A program made the position numbers and the translations under genes. The notes below the pieces were generated by a model. It was not told the DNA's origin. It saw nothing but the letters and a program-made list of their open reading frames with translations, and ran no database searches. 64,000 bases of DNA, from contig NZ_FNSU01000003.1 in assembly GCF_900105325.1 (NCBI RefSeq), positions 1,798,001-1,862,000 on the forward strand, given 5' to 3'. The stretch comes from Pseudomonas marginalis. Its GTDB lineage: Bacteria; Pseudomonadota; Gammaproteobacteria; Pseudomonadales; Pseudomonadaceae. Every line of letters begins with the position of its first letter. Position 1 is the first letter of the stretch. Below are positions 49,993-60,746 of the stretch, in pieces.

Positions 49993-50664
49993 TCAGTGAT
50001 TCACCGTATAGGCCAGCATCATCGACAGCTGGCACATCGGCCGCCCACTCTCGGCATGCCACTGGTTGAACGCAGCCTGCACCGTGGCCAGGTCGCGCAG
50101 GCTGGTGGGTGCCTTGTCGACAATCTTCTGCGCATTCAATGCCGCGACCACGTCATCGCTCGGCACAAAGGTATCCTTGCCCACCATCCGCAAAAAGCGC
50201 GGGGCCGACAGCCCGCCCAACTGATGACCGTGCTTGCTCAGGTATTTCCATAACCCAACGATATCGGTCACCGGCCAGTCGGCGATAAATGCGCCGAAGC
50301 TGCCTTTTTCCTGCTCGATGTCCAGGATCATCTGCGCATTGCGCGGCACACTCTTGAGCTTGCCCAGGTGACGGATGATGCGCGTGTCCTGCATCAGCCG
50401 CTCCAGATGCTCAGCGCCCATCAGCACGACTTTTTCCGGGTCGAAGCCAAAGAACACTTGCTCGAACGCCGGCCACTTGGCATCCACCACGCTGTGTTTC
50501 AAGCCGGCGCGAAACACGCGCAGCGCCAAGGTCGACAGGTAGCGATCATCACTGATCTTGCGCAACTGCGCCGGAGTCTTGGGCACCGGCAGGTGGGCGT
50601 CCAGCTCGGCCGCTGAACCGAAGCGGTTCAGACAATATTCGTGCAGCCACTTGTAATCGCGCAT
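49993..50664 (-). CDS. DNA-3-methyladenine glycosylase I-like protein
   Basis: A 223-residue helical protein whose middle (ISDDRYLSTLALRVFRAGLKHSVVDAKWPAFEQVFFGFDPEKVVLM and RIIRHLGKLKSVPRNAQMIL) matches the Tag family. E. coli Tag has an RCPW zinc-binding start and a His/Cys pair near the end; here the N-terminus MRDYKWLHEYCLN lacks RCPW, and the end HAESGRPMCQLSMMLAYTVNH differs. It may be a diverged glycosylase or one lacking the zinc site. Confidence 0.8.
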   Translation of the reverse strand: MRDYKWLHEYCLNRFGSAAELDAHLPVPKTPAQLRKISDDRYLSTLALRVFRAGLKHSVVDAKWPAFEQVFFGFDPEKVVLMGAEHLERLMQDTRIIRHLGKLKSVPRNAQMILDIEQEKGSFGAFIADWPVTDIVGLWKYLSKHGHQLGGLSAPRFLRMVGKDTFVPSDDVVAALNAQKIVDKAPTSLRDLATVQAAFNQWHAESGRPMCQLSMMLAYTVNH

Positions 50665-50744
50665 GCCCTCTCCTGCTGTTGAATGCTGGCAATGGAATTG
50701 AAAACGGCGCCCGCGAGCGCCGTGTGTCAGAGCGTTGAATGAGC

Positions 50745-51569
50745 TCAGAGGTTCACAACATTGACGAAACGCGGCGCGGCGCTCTCATCGATTTTAAGGC
50801 TGGTGAAGTCGAACAGGTTGCGGTCGGCCAATTGCGACGGCTGCACGTTCTGCAGGCTGCGGAAGATACTTTCGGTACGCCCGGGGGTCTTGCGCTCCCA
50901 ATCCACCAGCATGTCCTTGACCACCTGGCGCTGCAGGTTTTCCTGGGAGCCGCACAGGTTGCACGGGATGATCGGGAATTGCTTGAAGTCGGAATAGGCC
51001 TGGATGTCCTTCTCGTTGCAATACGCCAGCGGGCGGATCACCACGTTGCGCCCGTCATCGGCACGCAGCTTGGGCGGCATGGCCTTGAGCGAGCCGTTGA
51101 AGAACATATTGAGGAAGAAGGTCTCGACGATATCGTCGCGGTGGTGACCCAGGGCCATCTTGGTCGCCCCGATCTCATCGGCAAAGGTGTAGAGCGTGCC
51201 ACGGCGCAGGCGCGAGCATAGCGAGCAGGTGGTCTTGCCTTCAGGGATCAGTTCCTTGACCACCGAATAGGTGTCTTTTTCGACGATGTGGTACTCGACG
51301 CCCAGCGCCTCGAGGTAGGCCGGCAGCACGTGCTCGGGGAAGCCCGGTTGTTTCTGGTCCATATTGACCGCAACGATGTCGAACTTGATCGGCGCGACCT
51401 TTTGCAGGTGCAGCAGCACGTCGAGCATGGTGTAGCTGTCTTTGCCGCCGGAGAGGCAGACCATGACCTTGTCGCCGTCCTCGATCATGTTGAAATCGGC
51501 GACTGCCTCACCGGCCAGGCGGCGCAGGCGTTTTTGCAGTTTGTTCTGGTTGACCGTAAGAGTGCCCAT
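50745..51569 (-). CDS. ttcA: tRNA 2-thiocytidine(32) synthetase
   Basis: A 274-residue PP-loop ATPase with SGGKDS at residues 40-45, CSLC at 115-118 and CNLC at 203-206, the cysteines that hold the Fe-S cluster. LRRGTLYTFADEIGATKMALGHHRDDIVETFFLNMFF is typical of TtcA. It thiolates C32 of certain tRNAs. Confidence 0.97.
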   Translation of the reverse strand: MGTLTVNQNKLQKRLRRLAGEAVADFNMIEDGDKVMVCLSGGKDSYTMLDVLLHLQKVAPIKFDIVAVNMDQKQPGFPEHVLPAYLEALGVEYHIVEKDTYSVVKELIPEGKTTCSLCSRLRRGTLYTFADEIGATKMALGHHRDDIVETFFLNMFFNGSLKAMPPKLRADDGRNVVIRPLAYCNEKDIQAYSDFKQFPIIPCNLCGSQENLQRQVVKDMLVDWERKTPGRTESIFRSLQNVQPSQLADRNLFDFTSLKIDESAAPRFVNVVNL

Positions 51570-51833
51570 GGCGCTTGGATCCGCTGGAGGTGTGTGACGA
51601 AAAGCCGGGTATTTTACGCAAAAAAAACAGCTAAAGGGCTAACAGTAAAAGACCCCGCCGCGATTAGGCCCCCTGTTTACAGCGCAATTTGCTCTAAAGG
51701 CCCTACGGTTATTCCGGTCATCCCTTCCTATACTGCGACTTGAGGTCGCACACATCTATCCAGACCTTTGTGGCCATCTGGCCCGTGGGCGCTCCGATGG
51801 GGGGCGATGGTAATAACGACAGGAGTGACTGGC

Positions 51834-52436
51834 ATGATCCATCACGTCGTGGGGCTGTTTACCCATCCCGACCAGGAATGGCGGGAAATTCGTGGCGATA
51901 AAGAAGAAAGCATCGGCCACATGTACCTCACTCACACCCTGATTCTCGCGGCGATCCCCGCCGTATCGGCTTTTATCGGCACCACCCAGGTCGGCTGGGT
52001 CATCGGCAACCGCTCCCCGGTCATGCTGACCCAGGAAAGTGCGCTGTGGATGACTCTCATGTCCTACGCGGCCATGCTCGGCGGCGTGGCAGTGATGGGC
52101 GCGTTCATCCACTGGATGGCCCGCACCTACGACGCCAACCCCAGCATGGCGCGGTGCGTGGCGTTTGCCACCTATACCGCGACACCTCTGTTTATCGGCG
52201 GGCTGGCGGCGCTCTACCCGCATATGTGGCTGGGCATGGTGGTGGGCACTGCGGCGATCTGCTACACGGTGTACCTGCTGTATGTCGGCGTACCGACCTT
52301 CATGAGCATCGATCCGGATGAAGGCTTCCTGTTTTCCAGTTCGATACTGGCCGTAGGGCTGGTGGTGCTGGTGGCGATCATGGCGTTTACCGTGATCGTC
52401 TGGGGCCTGGGCGTGGGGCCGATCTACACGAACTGA
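51834..52436 (+). CDS. YIP1-family membrane protein
   Basis: From the ATG at 51834 (AGGAG site), 200 residues with five to six hydrophobic segments, starting MIHHVVGLFTHPDQEWREIRGDKEES. The HHVVGLFTHPDxEW start and the YVGVPTFMSIDPDEGFLFSSSILAVG end match bacterial YIP1 proteins, whose role is unknown. The 264-base gap before it holds no gene that I can see. Confidence 0.88.
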   Translation: MIHHVVGLFTHPDQEWREIRGDKEESIGHMYLTHTLILAAIPAVSAFIGTTQVGWVIGNRSPVMLTQESALWMTLMSYAAMLGGVAVMGAFIHWMARTYDANPSMARCVAFATYTATPLFIGGLAALYPHMWLGMVVGTAAICYTVYLLYVGVPTFMSIDPDEGFLFSSSILAVGLVVLVAIMAFTVIVWGLGVGPIYTN

Positions 52437-52565
52437 CCCGTTCAATGGCAAAGGCAAGGCCACCGCAAGGTGGCTTTGTGCGTGATGGATGACCATTCGG
52501 CGCCTGACAGATTCGGAAACACCCCGCTTTGCGGCATACTGGACGCCTCTGGAGATATGTACAGC

Positions 52566-53060
52566 ATGCCCGAGCAACTCAATACCCGCGTCGAAGATTG
52601 TTTCCTGCAAGCCGAATCCTTTTTCAAACGAAGCTTCAAACGCCCCCAGGTCAGCCTCAAGCTGCGGGGCCAGAAGGCCGGTGTCGCGCATTTGCACGAG
52701 AACCTGCTGCGCTTCAACCCACAGTTGTACCGAGAAAACAGCCAACACTTCCTGAAACAGACCGTGGCCCATGAGGTGGCGCACCTGATTGCCCACCAAT
52801 TGTTCGGCGAACGCATCCAGCCCCATGGCGAGGAATGGCAACTGATCATGCGTGGGGTCTATGAACTGCCGCCGGACCGCTGCCACACCTATGCCGTGAA
52901 GCGTCGCCAGGTAACCCGCTATATTTATCGTTGCCCGTGTGCGGACAGTGACTTTCCGTTTTCGTCGCAACGCCATGGCATGGTGGCTCAGGGGCGGCGG
53001 TACCTGTGTCGGCGCTGTCGGCAGACATTGGTGTTTACCGGCGAAACCAGAGTGGAATAA
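52566..53060 (+). CDS. sprT: SprT-family zinc metalloprotein
   Basis: From the ATG at 52566, 164 residues. HEVAH at 69-73 with a further His at 87 makes the metal site, as in SprT/Spartan proteases. A C-terminal zinc ribbon (YIYRCPC and RRYLCRRCRQTLVF) follows. An in-frame ATG lies 9 bases upstream with closer ribosome-site spacing, so the start may shift by three residues. Confidence 0.92.
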   Translation: MPEQLNTRVEDCFLQAESFFKRSFKRPQVSLKLRGQKAGVAHLHENLLRFNPQLYRENSQHFLKQTVAHEVAHLIAHQLFGERIQPHGEEWQLIMRGVYELPPDRCHTYAVKRRQVTRYIYRCPCADSDFPFSSQRHGMVAQGRRYLCRRCRQTLVFTGETRVE

Positions 53061-53067
53061 AGGCCTC

Positions 53068-53139
53068 ATCGGGAGCAAGCCCCCTCCCACATTAGGCCTG
53101 TGAATACGATCAAAATGTGGGAGGGGGCTTGCTCCCGAT
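53068..53139. repeat. REP-type perfect inverted pair
   Basis: ATCGGGAGCAAGCCCCCTCCCACA at 53068-53091 is repeated in reverse complement at 53116-53139, 24 bp each with a 24-base gap. Pairs of this GGGAGGGGGCTTGCTCCC type are scattered in fluorescent pseudomonad genomes and are moved by REP-associated transposases. It also makes a hairpin that may end both convergent transcripts. Confidence 0.85.
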
Positions 53140-53155
53140 AGCGTCCGCCCAGCCA

Positions 53156-54331
53156 CTACATAATCACCTTGGAGCTGCGCAGCTCGCTGATGCGCTGGGG
53201 GCTCAAGCCCAGCTCCGCCAACACTTCATCACTGTGCGCACCCACGGCGACGCCAATGTGCCGGGGCGCTGGCAACCCTTCCGAAAACTTCAACGGGCAG
53301 GCTATCTGCGCCTGGCTAGAGCCATCACCCCTGGGCACCTGGCTGACCAGCGCCCGCGCCTTCAACTGCGGATGGGCCACGGCTTCGCTGAGCGTCAGCA
53401 CCGGCTCCACGCAGGCATCCACCCCGGCAAACAGCTCGCACAATTGCTGGAAACTGCGCTTCTCGAACTCCACCTGCAAGGCCTGCTTAAGCGCCGGCTG
53501 CTGCTCAGGCTTCAAGCCCTGCGCGGCCAACTCCGGGCGGCCCAACGCTTCACACAACTGCTGCATGAAAGCCGGTTCCAGGCTGCCGACCGACATCCAG
53601 CGCCCATCTCGGGAGCGGTAGTAATCGTAGAAACTCCCGCCATTGAGCACATGGCCCTCCCGCTCAGGCTCCACACCACACGCCAGGTAACCCGCGCCGG
53701 CCATGGCGTTCAGGCTGAACGAGCAATCGGTCATGCTGACATCCAGGTATTGGCCGACCCCGCTCTGCTGCCGGGCGATAACGGCCGCCAGCAGCCCCAC
53801 CACCGCATGCAGCGAACCGCCGCCCACGTCCGCCAACTGCACGCCCAAGGGCAGTGGCCCGCTGTCCCGGCGCCCGGTGTAACTGGCGACCCCGGCCAGC
53901 GCCAGGTAGTTGATGTCATGCCCGGCGCGGTCCTTATAGGGCCCGGTCTGGCCATACCCGGTGATCGACACATAAATCAGCCGCGGGTTGATCGCCTTCA
54001 GCGCCTCGTACCCCAGACCCAGGCGTTCCATCACGCCGGGGCGGAATTGTTCGAGGACAATGTCGTAGTCCTTGACCAGTTCGCGCACGATCTCCAGCGC
54101 CTGGGCCTGCTTCAAATCCAGCGCCAGACTGCGTTTGTTGCGGTTGAGATAGGCATGGCTGGCGGAAGTCCCCTGGTCATGGGGCGGCAGCACCCGCAGC
54201 AGGTCGATGCGCGTGGGGGACTCGATACGCAGTACCTCCGCGCCCATGTCCGCCAGCATCAAGGAAGCAAACGGGCCGGGCAGTAAGGTGGAAAAATCCA
54301 GCACTTTGAGGGACGCCAAGGGACCTGACAT
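53156..54331 (-). CDS. CoA-transferase, CaiB/BaiF family (family III)
   Basis: From the ATG at 54331, 391 residues. It has PLASLKVLDFSTLLPGPFASLMLADMGAEVLRIESP, the NRNKRSLALDLKQ box, GHDINYLALAGVASYTG (the aspartate nucleophile region) and a C-terminal PRGDG region. It fits alpha-methylacyl-CoA racemase or formyl-CoA-transferase-like enzymes; the acyl substrate cannot be told from this. Confidence 0.92.
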   Translation of the reverse strand: MSGPLASLKVLDFSTLLPGPFASLMLADMGAEVLRIESPTRIDLLRVLPPHDQGTSASHAYLNRNKRSLALDLKQAQALEIVRELVKDYDIVLEQFRPGVMERLGLGYEALKAINPRLIYVSITGYGQTGPYKDRAGHDINYLALAGVASYTGRRDSGPLPLGVQLADVGGGSLHAVVGLLAAVIARQQSGVGQYLDVSMTDCSFSLNAMAGAGYLACGVEPEREGHVLNGGSFYDYYRSRDGRWMSVGSLEPAFMQQLCEALGRPELAAQGLKPEQQPALKQALQVEFEKRSFQQLCELFAGVDACVEPVLTLSEAVAHPQLKARALVSQVPRGDGSSQAQIACPLKFSEGLPAPRHIGVAVGAHSDEVLAELGLSPQRISELRSSKVIM

Positions 54332-54488
54332 GGAGACTCCATTTGGGTTTCGGATTCCCACAGACTAGGCAGCCTGGCGCCTACCGGCAATCGTCAGAAC
54401 GATCATCGAGGGTGACCGTTTTGATCATGGCGGGCTTTTTCGTGGCGGCGGCTTTATCATTGCCCCACGTTTGCTTGCAGAGTGTTCC

Positions 54489-54881
54489 ATGAAGTTTGCG
54501 ATTGCAGTGTTTTCCGCCGCCCATGCGCCCTCCTCGCGCCGCGCCCTGCTGTTTGCACAGGCGGCGTTGGCCGGCGGGCATGAGATTGTGCGGCTGTTTT
54601 TCTATCAGGACGGCGTCTACGGCGCCTCCAATAACATCGTTGCACCCCAGGATGAGCAGGACATCGCCCGCCAATGGCGCGAGTTGGTCAATGTGCATCA
54701 ACTCGACGGCGTGGTGTGCATCGCTGCCGCCTTGCGTCGTGGCGTGCTTAATGCCGAGGAAGCCACGCGCTATCAACGCAGCGCGGCCAACCTGGATGCG
54801 CCCTGGGCATTGTCGGGCCTGGGGCAATTGCACGACGCCGCCCAGGCTGCCGACCGCCTGATCTGTTTTGGAGGGCCGTGA
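54489..54881 (+). CDS. tusD: Sulfur relay protein TusD
   Basis: From the ATG at 54489, 130 residues beginning MKFAIAVFSAAHAPSSRRALLFAQAALAGGHEIVRLFFYQDGVYGA, the DsrE/TusD fold. The conserved Cys is in VVCIAAALRRGVL. In the TusBCD complex it takes sulfur from TusA for 2-thiouridine in tRNA. It is one base from tusC. Confidence 0.95.
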   Translation: MKFAIAVFSAAHAPSSRRALLFAQAALAGGHEIVRLFFYQDGVYGASNNIVAPQDEQDIARQWRELVNVHQLDGVVCIAAALRRGVLNAEEATRYQRSAANLDAPWALSGLGQLHDAAQAADRLICFGGP

Positions 54882-54882
54882 C

Positions 54883-55233
54883 ATGTCCAAATCCTTATTG
54901 GTGATCAGCCGCCAGGCGCCCTGGTCCGGGCCGAGCGCGCGCGAAGCGCTGGATATCGTGCTGGCCGGAGGCGCATTCGATCTGCCGATCGGCGTGCTGT
55001 TCATGGATGACGGCGTGTTCCAACTGGCGCCGCACCAGGATGCCAAGGCCGTGCAGCAAAAGGACCTCAGCGCTAACTTGCAGGCGTTGGGCCTGTTCGG
55101 CATCGATGACGTGTTCGCCTGCAGCCATAGCCTGGGTGAGCGCGGGCTGACGCAGCCGGCCAATGCCCAGTCGCTGGACAGCGAAGCGATCGCCAAGATG
55201 ATTGACCGTTACGACCAGGTGATGACCCTCTGA
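54883..55233 (+). CDS. tusC: Sulfur relay protein TusC
   Basis: From the ATG at 54883, 116 residues: MSKSLLVISRQAPWSGPSAREALDIVLAGGAFDLPIGVLFMDDGVFQL, a DsrF-type member of the relay. It has no catalytic Cys in the usual TusD position, as expected for TusC. It overlaps tusB by one base. Confidence 0.94.
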   Translation: MSKSLLVISRQAPWSGPSAREALDIVLAGGAFDLPIGVLFMDDGVFQLAPHQDAKAVQQKDLSANLQALGLFGIDDVFACSHSLGERGLTQPANAQSLDSEAIAKMIDRYDQVMTL

Positions 55234-55511
55234 TGTCGACTCTACATGTGGTTTCCCACTCCCCGTTTACCGACAGCCGCCTCGACAGTTGCCTGCGTAT
55301 CTGTGGCGCCGAAGACGCGATCCTGCTCTGCGGCGATGGCGCCTATGGGCTGCATAACGCGGCCCTGCACACCAAGGGCATAAAGGTTTTTGTGCTGGCC
55401 GAAGACATGCAGGCGCGCAATCTGCCGCTGCCGGACTGGGCTGACAGCGTGGACTACCCGGGTTTCGTGCAGCTGTCGCTCGACTACAGCAAGGTCAACA
55501 CCTGGCTATGA
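55233..55511 (+). CDS. tusB: Sulfur relay protein TusB
   Basis: A 92-residue protein, MSTLHVVSHSPFTDSRLDSCLRICGAEDAILLCGDGAYGLHN, the DsrH family. With TusC and TusD it makes the hexamer that hands sulfur to TusE. It overlaps tusE by four bases. Confidence 0.94.
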   Translation: MSTLHVVSHSPFTDSRLDSCLRICGAEDAILLCGDGAYGLHNAALHTKGIKVFVLAEDMQARNLPLPDWADSVDYPGFVQLSLDYSKVNTWL

Positions 55512-55843
55512 ACACCCTGACCGTAGGCGCGCGCACCCTCGAGCTGGACAAGGACGGTTACCTCGTCGACCTGAACGAATGGTCCCCTGAGGTGGCCGAT
55601 GCCCTGGCCGCCGCCGAGGCCCTGGTGCTGACCCCGGATCATTGGCAGATCCTCGAACTGCTGCGCCAGTTCTACGCCGAATTCCAGCTGTCCCCTGCCA
55701 CGCGGCCGCTGATCAAGTACACGGCCTTGAAGCTCGGCCCGCAAAAGGGCAACAGCCTGCACCTCAACACACTGTTCAACGGCACTCCCGCCAAACTCGC
55801 CGCCAAGCTGGCGGGCCTGCCCAGACCGACGAATTGCTTATGA
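55508..55843 (+). CDS. tusE: Sulfur relay protein TusE (DsrC family)
   Basis: A 111-residue protein with LELDKDGYLVDLNEWSPEVADALA, then WQILELLRQFYAEFQLSPATRPLIKY and the C-terminal arm ending in the penultimate Cys (PTNCL), the TusE active residue. It carries sulfur from TusBCD to MnmA. It overlaps ybiB by ATGA. Confidence 0.96.
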   Translation: MNTLTVGARTLELDKDGYLVDLNEWSPEVADALAAAEALVLTPDHWQILELLRQFYAEFQLSPATRPLIKYTALKLGPQKGNSLHLNTLFNGTPAKLAAKLAGLPRPTNCL

Positions 55844-56841
55844 CCGACTTCGCCCCGCTGACCCTTGAAACCCCTGCCGAGCATCCGTTTGCGCAGTTCG
55901 TGCGCATCCTGGGCAAAGGCAAGCGCGGCGCGCGCAACCTCACCCGCGAAGAGGCCCGCGAAGCCATGGGCATGCTGCTCGACGAAAAAGTCGAAGACAC
56001 CCAGCTCGGCGCCTTCCTGATGCTGCTGCGCCACAAGGAAGAAAGCCCGGAAGAACTCGCCGGCTTTACCGAAGCCGTGCGTGAACGCTTGAACGCCCCG
56101 GCACTGAATGTGGATGTCGACTGGCCGACCTACGCCGGCAAGAAGCGCCACCTGCCGTGGTTCCTGCTGGCGGCCAAGTGCCTGGCGCAACATGGCGTGC
56201 GCATCCTCATGCACGGCGGCGGCGCACACACGGCGGGCCGGCTGTACACCGAACAATTGCTGCAAACCCTGCACATCCCGCTGTGCCGTAATTGGCAGCA
56301 GGTCGGGACCGCGTTTGAACAAGGCAACCTGGCGTTTATCCCGCTGGGCGATTGGGCGCCGCAACTGCAACGCATGATCGACCTGCGCAACACCCTCGGC
56401 CTGCGCTCGCCGATCCACTCCCTGGCGCGCCTGCTCAACCCGCTGAATGCGCGCTGCGGCCTGCAAAGCATTTTCCACCCCGGTTACCAGGGCGTGCACC
56501 GCGATGCCAGCGGCCTGCTTGGCGATCATGTGATCGTGGTCAAGGGCGACGGCGGCGAAGTCGAGATCAACCCCGACACGATCAGCCACCTCTATGGCAC
56601 CACCGGTGGCGAAAGCTGGGATGAAGAATGGCCTGCCCTCTCCGACCAGCGCCACGTCAAGCCGGCAACCCTGGAGCCTGATCACTTGAAGGCCGTGTGG
56701 CGCGGCGACGTAGAAGACAGCTACCCGCAACTGGCGCTGATCGCCACCATGGCCCTGGCCTTGCGCGGCCTCGGCCACCCACGGGAACAGGCGTTCGAAT
56801 TAGCCCGGCAATACTGGGATGCACGGGACAAATCGATTTAA
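55840..56841 (+). CDS. ybiB: YbiB-family protein (TrpD2-like, nucleic-acid binding)
   Basis: From the ATG at 55840, 333 residues. It has the anthranilate phosphoribosyltransferase-like fold: LGKGKRGARNLTREEAREAMGMLLDEKVEDTQLGAFLMLLRHKEESPEEL, KKRHLPWFLLAAK, LMHGGGAHTAGRLYTEQLL. E. coli YbiB binds DNA without sequence preference and is SOS-induced. Its overlap with tusE suggests co-transcription. Confidence 0.9.
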   Translation: MTDFAPLTLETPAEHPFAQFVRILGKGKRGARNLTREEAREAMGMLLDEKVEDTQLGAFLMLLRHKEESPEELAGFTEAVRERLNAPALNVDVDWPTYAGKKRHLPWFLLAAKCLAQHGVRILMHGGGAHTAGRLYTEQLLQTLHIPLCRNWQQVGTAFEQGNLAFIPLGDWAPQLQRMIDLRNTLGLRSPIHSLARLLNPLNARCGLQSIFHPGYQGVHRDASGLLGDHVIVVKGDGGEVEINPDTISHLYGTTGGESWDEEWPALSDQRHVKPATLEPDHLKAVWRGDVEDSYPQLALIATMALALRGLGHPREQAFELARQYWDARDKSI

Positions 56842-56929
56842 TCGATCATTCACGCCCGGTCTTTGCGCTTTTAGTTCGAACTCATCCCTTTAGACTGGGC
56901 TCCAACGCTTATTAGCCAAGGAGCCAGTC

Positions 56930-57925
56930 ATGGGTTTGCTGATCGAAGGACACTGGAAAGACCAGTGGTACGAAAGTAGCGCAGATGGCGCTTTCCAGCG
57001 CGAACAGGCCCAGCGCCGCCACTGGGTGACCGCCGATGGCCAGCCGGGGCCCAGCGGCGAAGGCGGCTTCAAGGCCGAGGCCGGTCGTTATCACCTTTAT
57101 GTGTCCCTGGCCTGCCCCTGGGCCCACCGCACCCTGATCCTGCGCAAGCTCAAGGGCCTGGAAAGCGTGATCGACGTGTCCGTGGTCAGCTGGCTGATGC
57201 TGGAAAACGGCTGGACCTTCGACAAGGCCCACGGCTCCACCGGCGATAAGCTCGATGGTTTCGAATTCATGCACCAGCGCTATACCGCCGACACCGCCGA
57301 CTACACCGGCCGCGTCACCGTGCCGGTGCTGTGGGACAAGCAGCTCAACCGCATCGTCAGCAATGAATCGGCGGAGATCATCCGCATGTTCAACAGCGCG
57401 TTCAACGGCCTGACCGGCAACACCCTGGACTTCTACCCTGAGCCGCTGCGCGCGACCATCGATGGGCTCAACGAGCGGATCTACCCGGCCGTGAACAATG
57501 GCGTGTACCGCGCAGGCTTTGCCACCTCACAAAAAGCGTATGAAAGCGCGTTTGATGATGTGTTTGCCGAACTGGATCACCTGGAGCAGCACCTGGGCGA
57601 CCATCGCTACCTGGCCGGCGAGTACCTGACCGAGGCGGATGTGCGCTTGTTCACCACGCTGATTCGTTTTGATGCGGTGTATTACAGCCACTTCAAATGC
57701 AATCTGCGGCGGATTGCCGATTATTCGAACCTGTCGAATTGGCTGAGGGAGATGTATCAGTGGCCGGGCGTGGCCGAGACGGTGGATTTCACACACATCA
57801 AGGGGCATTACTATGGGAGCCACCGCACCATCAACCCGACGGCGATCGTGCCGAAGGGGCCGTTGCAGGCGTTTGATGCCGGGCATGATCGAGTGAAGCT
57901 AACCAGCAAAGGCGTTTGGAGCTGA
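56930..57925 (+). CDS. yqjG: Glutathione S-transferase, S-glutathionyl-hydroquinone reductase type (YqjG)
   Basis: A 331-residue protein with ACPWAHRTLILRKLKGLE (Cys62 reactive), LWDKQLNRIVSNESAEIIRM and a GST C-domain with LDHLEQHLGDHRYLAGEYLTEADVRLFTTLIRFD. It removes glutathione from glutathionyl-hydroquinones. The ATG has an AAGGAG site. Confidence 0.94.
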   Translation: MGLLIEGHWKDQWYESSADGAFQREQAQRRHWVTADGQPGPSGEGGFKAEAGRYHLYVSLACPWAHRTLILRKLKGLESVIDVSVVSWLMLENGWTFDKAHGSTGDKLDGFEFMHQRYTADTADYTGRVTVPVLWDKQLNRIVSNESAEIIRMFNSAFNGLTGNTLDFYPEPLRATIDGLNERIYPAVNNGVYRAGFATSQKAYESAFDDVFAELDHLEQHLGDHRYLAGEYLTEADVRLFTTLIRFDAVYYSHFKCNLRRIADYSNLSNWLREMYQWPGVAETVDFTHIKGHYYGSHRTINPTAIVPKGPLQAFDAGHDRVKLTSKGVWS

Positions 57926-57935
57926 TACAAAACCC

Positions 57936-58033
57936 GTAGGAGCGAGCTTGCTCGCGAAGAACTCAAAAACACCGCTTGCATTCAGGATGGGCGCGTTATC
58001 GTTGACGATTTTCGCGAGCAAGCTCGCTCCTAC
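57936..58033. repeat. REP-type inverted pair between yqjG and cysG
   Basis: GTAGGAGCGAGCTTGCTCGCGAA at 57936-57958 is repeated in reverse complement at 58011-58033, 23 bp each, with a 52-base gap that contains an ordinary short palindrome. The core GAGCGAGCTTGCTCGC is a widespread pseudomonad REP. It lies in the gap between two convergent genes. Confidence 0.85.
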
Positions 58034-58054
58034 AGTCGATGTGTGCGCAGGTGC

Positions 58055-59449
58055 TCAGACTTGTGACTGGGCGCCTTCAAACCACTTCAGCTTCTCGCGC
58101 AGCACCACCACCTCACCGACGATCACCAGCGTCGGCGCATGCACTTCATGCTCCGCCACCATGCGCGGCAAGTCCGCCAGGGTGCCGGTAAACACGCGCT
58201 GGTTGGACGTGGTGCCCTGCTGGATCAACGCCGCCGGGGTATCCGCGGCACGCCCATGCTTGATCAGTTGCTCACAGATGATCGGCAAGCCAATCAAGCC
58301 CATGTAGAACACCAGGGTCTGCGACGGCCCTACCAGGTCACTCCAAGGCAGGTCCGACGTCCCATTCTTCAAGTGCCCGGTGATAAAGCGTACCGACTGT
58401 GCGTAGTCGCGATGGGTCAGCGGAATCCCGGCGTACGCCGCGCAACCACTGGCTGCGGTGATCCCCGGCACCACCTGGAACGGGATGCCATGGGCCGCCA
58501 GTTCCTCGATTTCTTCACCGCCACGGCCAAAGATGAACGGATCGCCACCCTTGAGGCGCAGCACGCGCTTGCCTTGCCTGGCCAGGTCCACCAGTTGCTG
58601 GTTGATCTGGTCTTGCGGCACGGCGTGGTCGGCGCGGCGCTTGCCGACGTAGATGCGCTCGGCATCACGACGGCACAGCTCCAGAATCGCCGGTGCCACC
58701 AAACGGTCGTACAGCACCACGTCGGCTTGCTGCATCAGGCGCAGGGCACGGAAGGTCAGCAGGTCCGGGTCGCCTGGGCCGGCACCGACCAGGTACACCT
58801 CACCCGGCGCATAAGGCGGTGCGCCGTTGACCTTTTCGATCAACAGACGCTCAGCCTCATCGCCCTGCCCGGCCAACTGACGGTCGGCAATCGGCCCTTG
58901 GAACACTTCTTCCCAGAACGCCCGACGCTGCTGCACATCCGGGTACAAACCTTTGACCTGGGCACGAAAGCGCGCCGCCAGCCCGGCCAACTGGCCGTAG
59001 GTGGACGGAATCCAGGTTTCCAGCTTGGCGCGGATCAAGCGCGCCAGCACCGGCGCATCGCCGCCGCTGGACACCGCGATCACCAAGGGCGAACGGTCGA
59101 CAATCGCCGGGAAGATCACGCTGCACAAGGCCGGCGCGTCCACCACATTGACCGGTACGCAACGACGCTTGGCGTCACTGGACACTTGCGCGTTCAGTGG
59201 CTCGTCGTCGGTCGCCGCGATGATCAGGGTGCAGCCTTCCAGGTCGGCCTCCTGATAACCGCGCAGAATCATTTCCCCGCCACTGCCCTGCACCAACTCG
59301 CGCAACTGGTCTTCGATCTGGGGAGCAACCACCCGCAGCACGGCGCCGGCGTCAGCCAGCAGGCGGGATTTGCGCAAGGCAATCTCCCCCCCACCGACGA
59401 CCAGCACACGACTGCCGCGCAGGTTATGAAACAGCGGCAGGAATTCCAT
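58055..59449 (-). CDS. cysG: Siroheme synthase CysG (three-function enzyme)
   Basis: A 464-residue fusion. Residues 1-150: precorrin-2 dehydrogenase/ferrochelatase (SRVLVVGGGEIALRKSRLL). The rest: uroporphyrinogen III methyltransferase (VYLVGAGPGDPDLLTFRALRLMQQADVVLYDRL, GGDPFIFGRGGEE). It makes siroheme for sulfite and nitrite reductases. Its ATG directly abuts the serS stop. Confidence 0.97.
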   Translation of the reverse strand: MEFLPLFHNLRGSRVLVVGGGEIALRKSRLLADAGAVLRVVAPQIEDQLRELVQGSGGEMILRGYQEADLEGCTLIIAATDDEPLNAQVSSDAKRRCVPVNVVDAPALCSVIFPAIVDRSPLVIAVSSGGDAPVLARLIRAKLETWIPSTYGQLAGLAARFRAQVKGLYPDVQQRRAFWEEVFQGPIADRQLAGQGDEAERLLIEKVNGAPPYAPGEVYLVGAGPGDPDLLTFRALRLMQQADVVLYDRLVAPAILELCRRDAERIYVGKRRADHAVPQDQINQQLVDLARQGKRVLRLKGGDPFIFGRGGEEIEELAAHGIPFQVVPGITAASGCAAYAGIPLTHRDYAQSVRFITGHLKNGTSDLPWSDLVGPSQTLVFYMGLIGLPIICEQLIKHGRAADTPAALIQQGTTSNQRVFTGTLADLPRMVAEHEVHAPTLVIVGEVVVLREKLKWFEGAQSQV

Positions 59450-60730
<1,281 letters not shown>

Positions 60731-60746
60731 GTCGGTCTCTCGTTTA

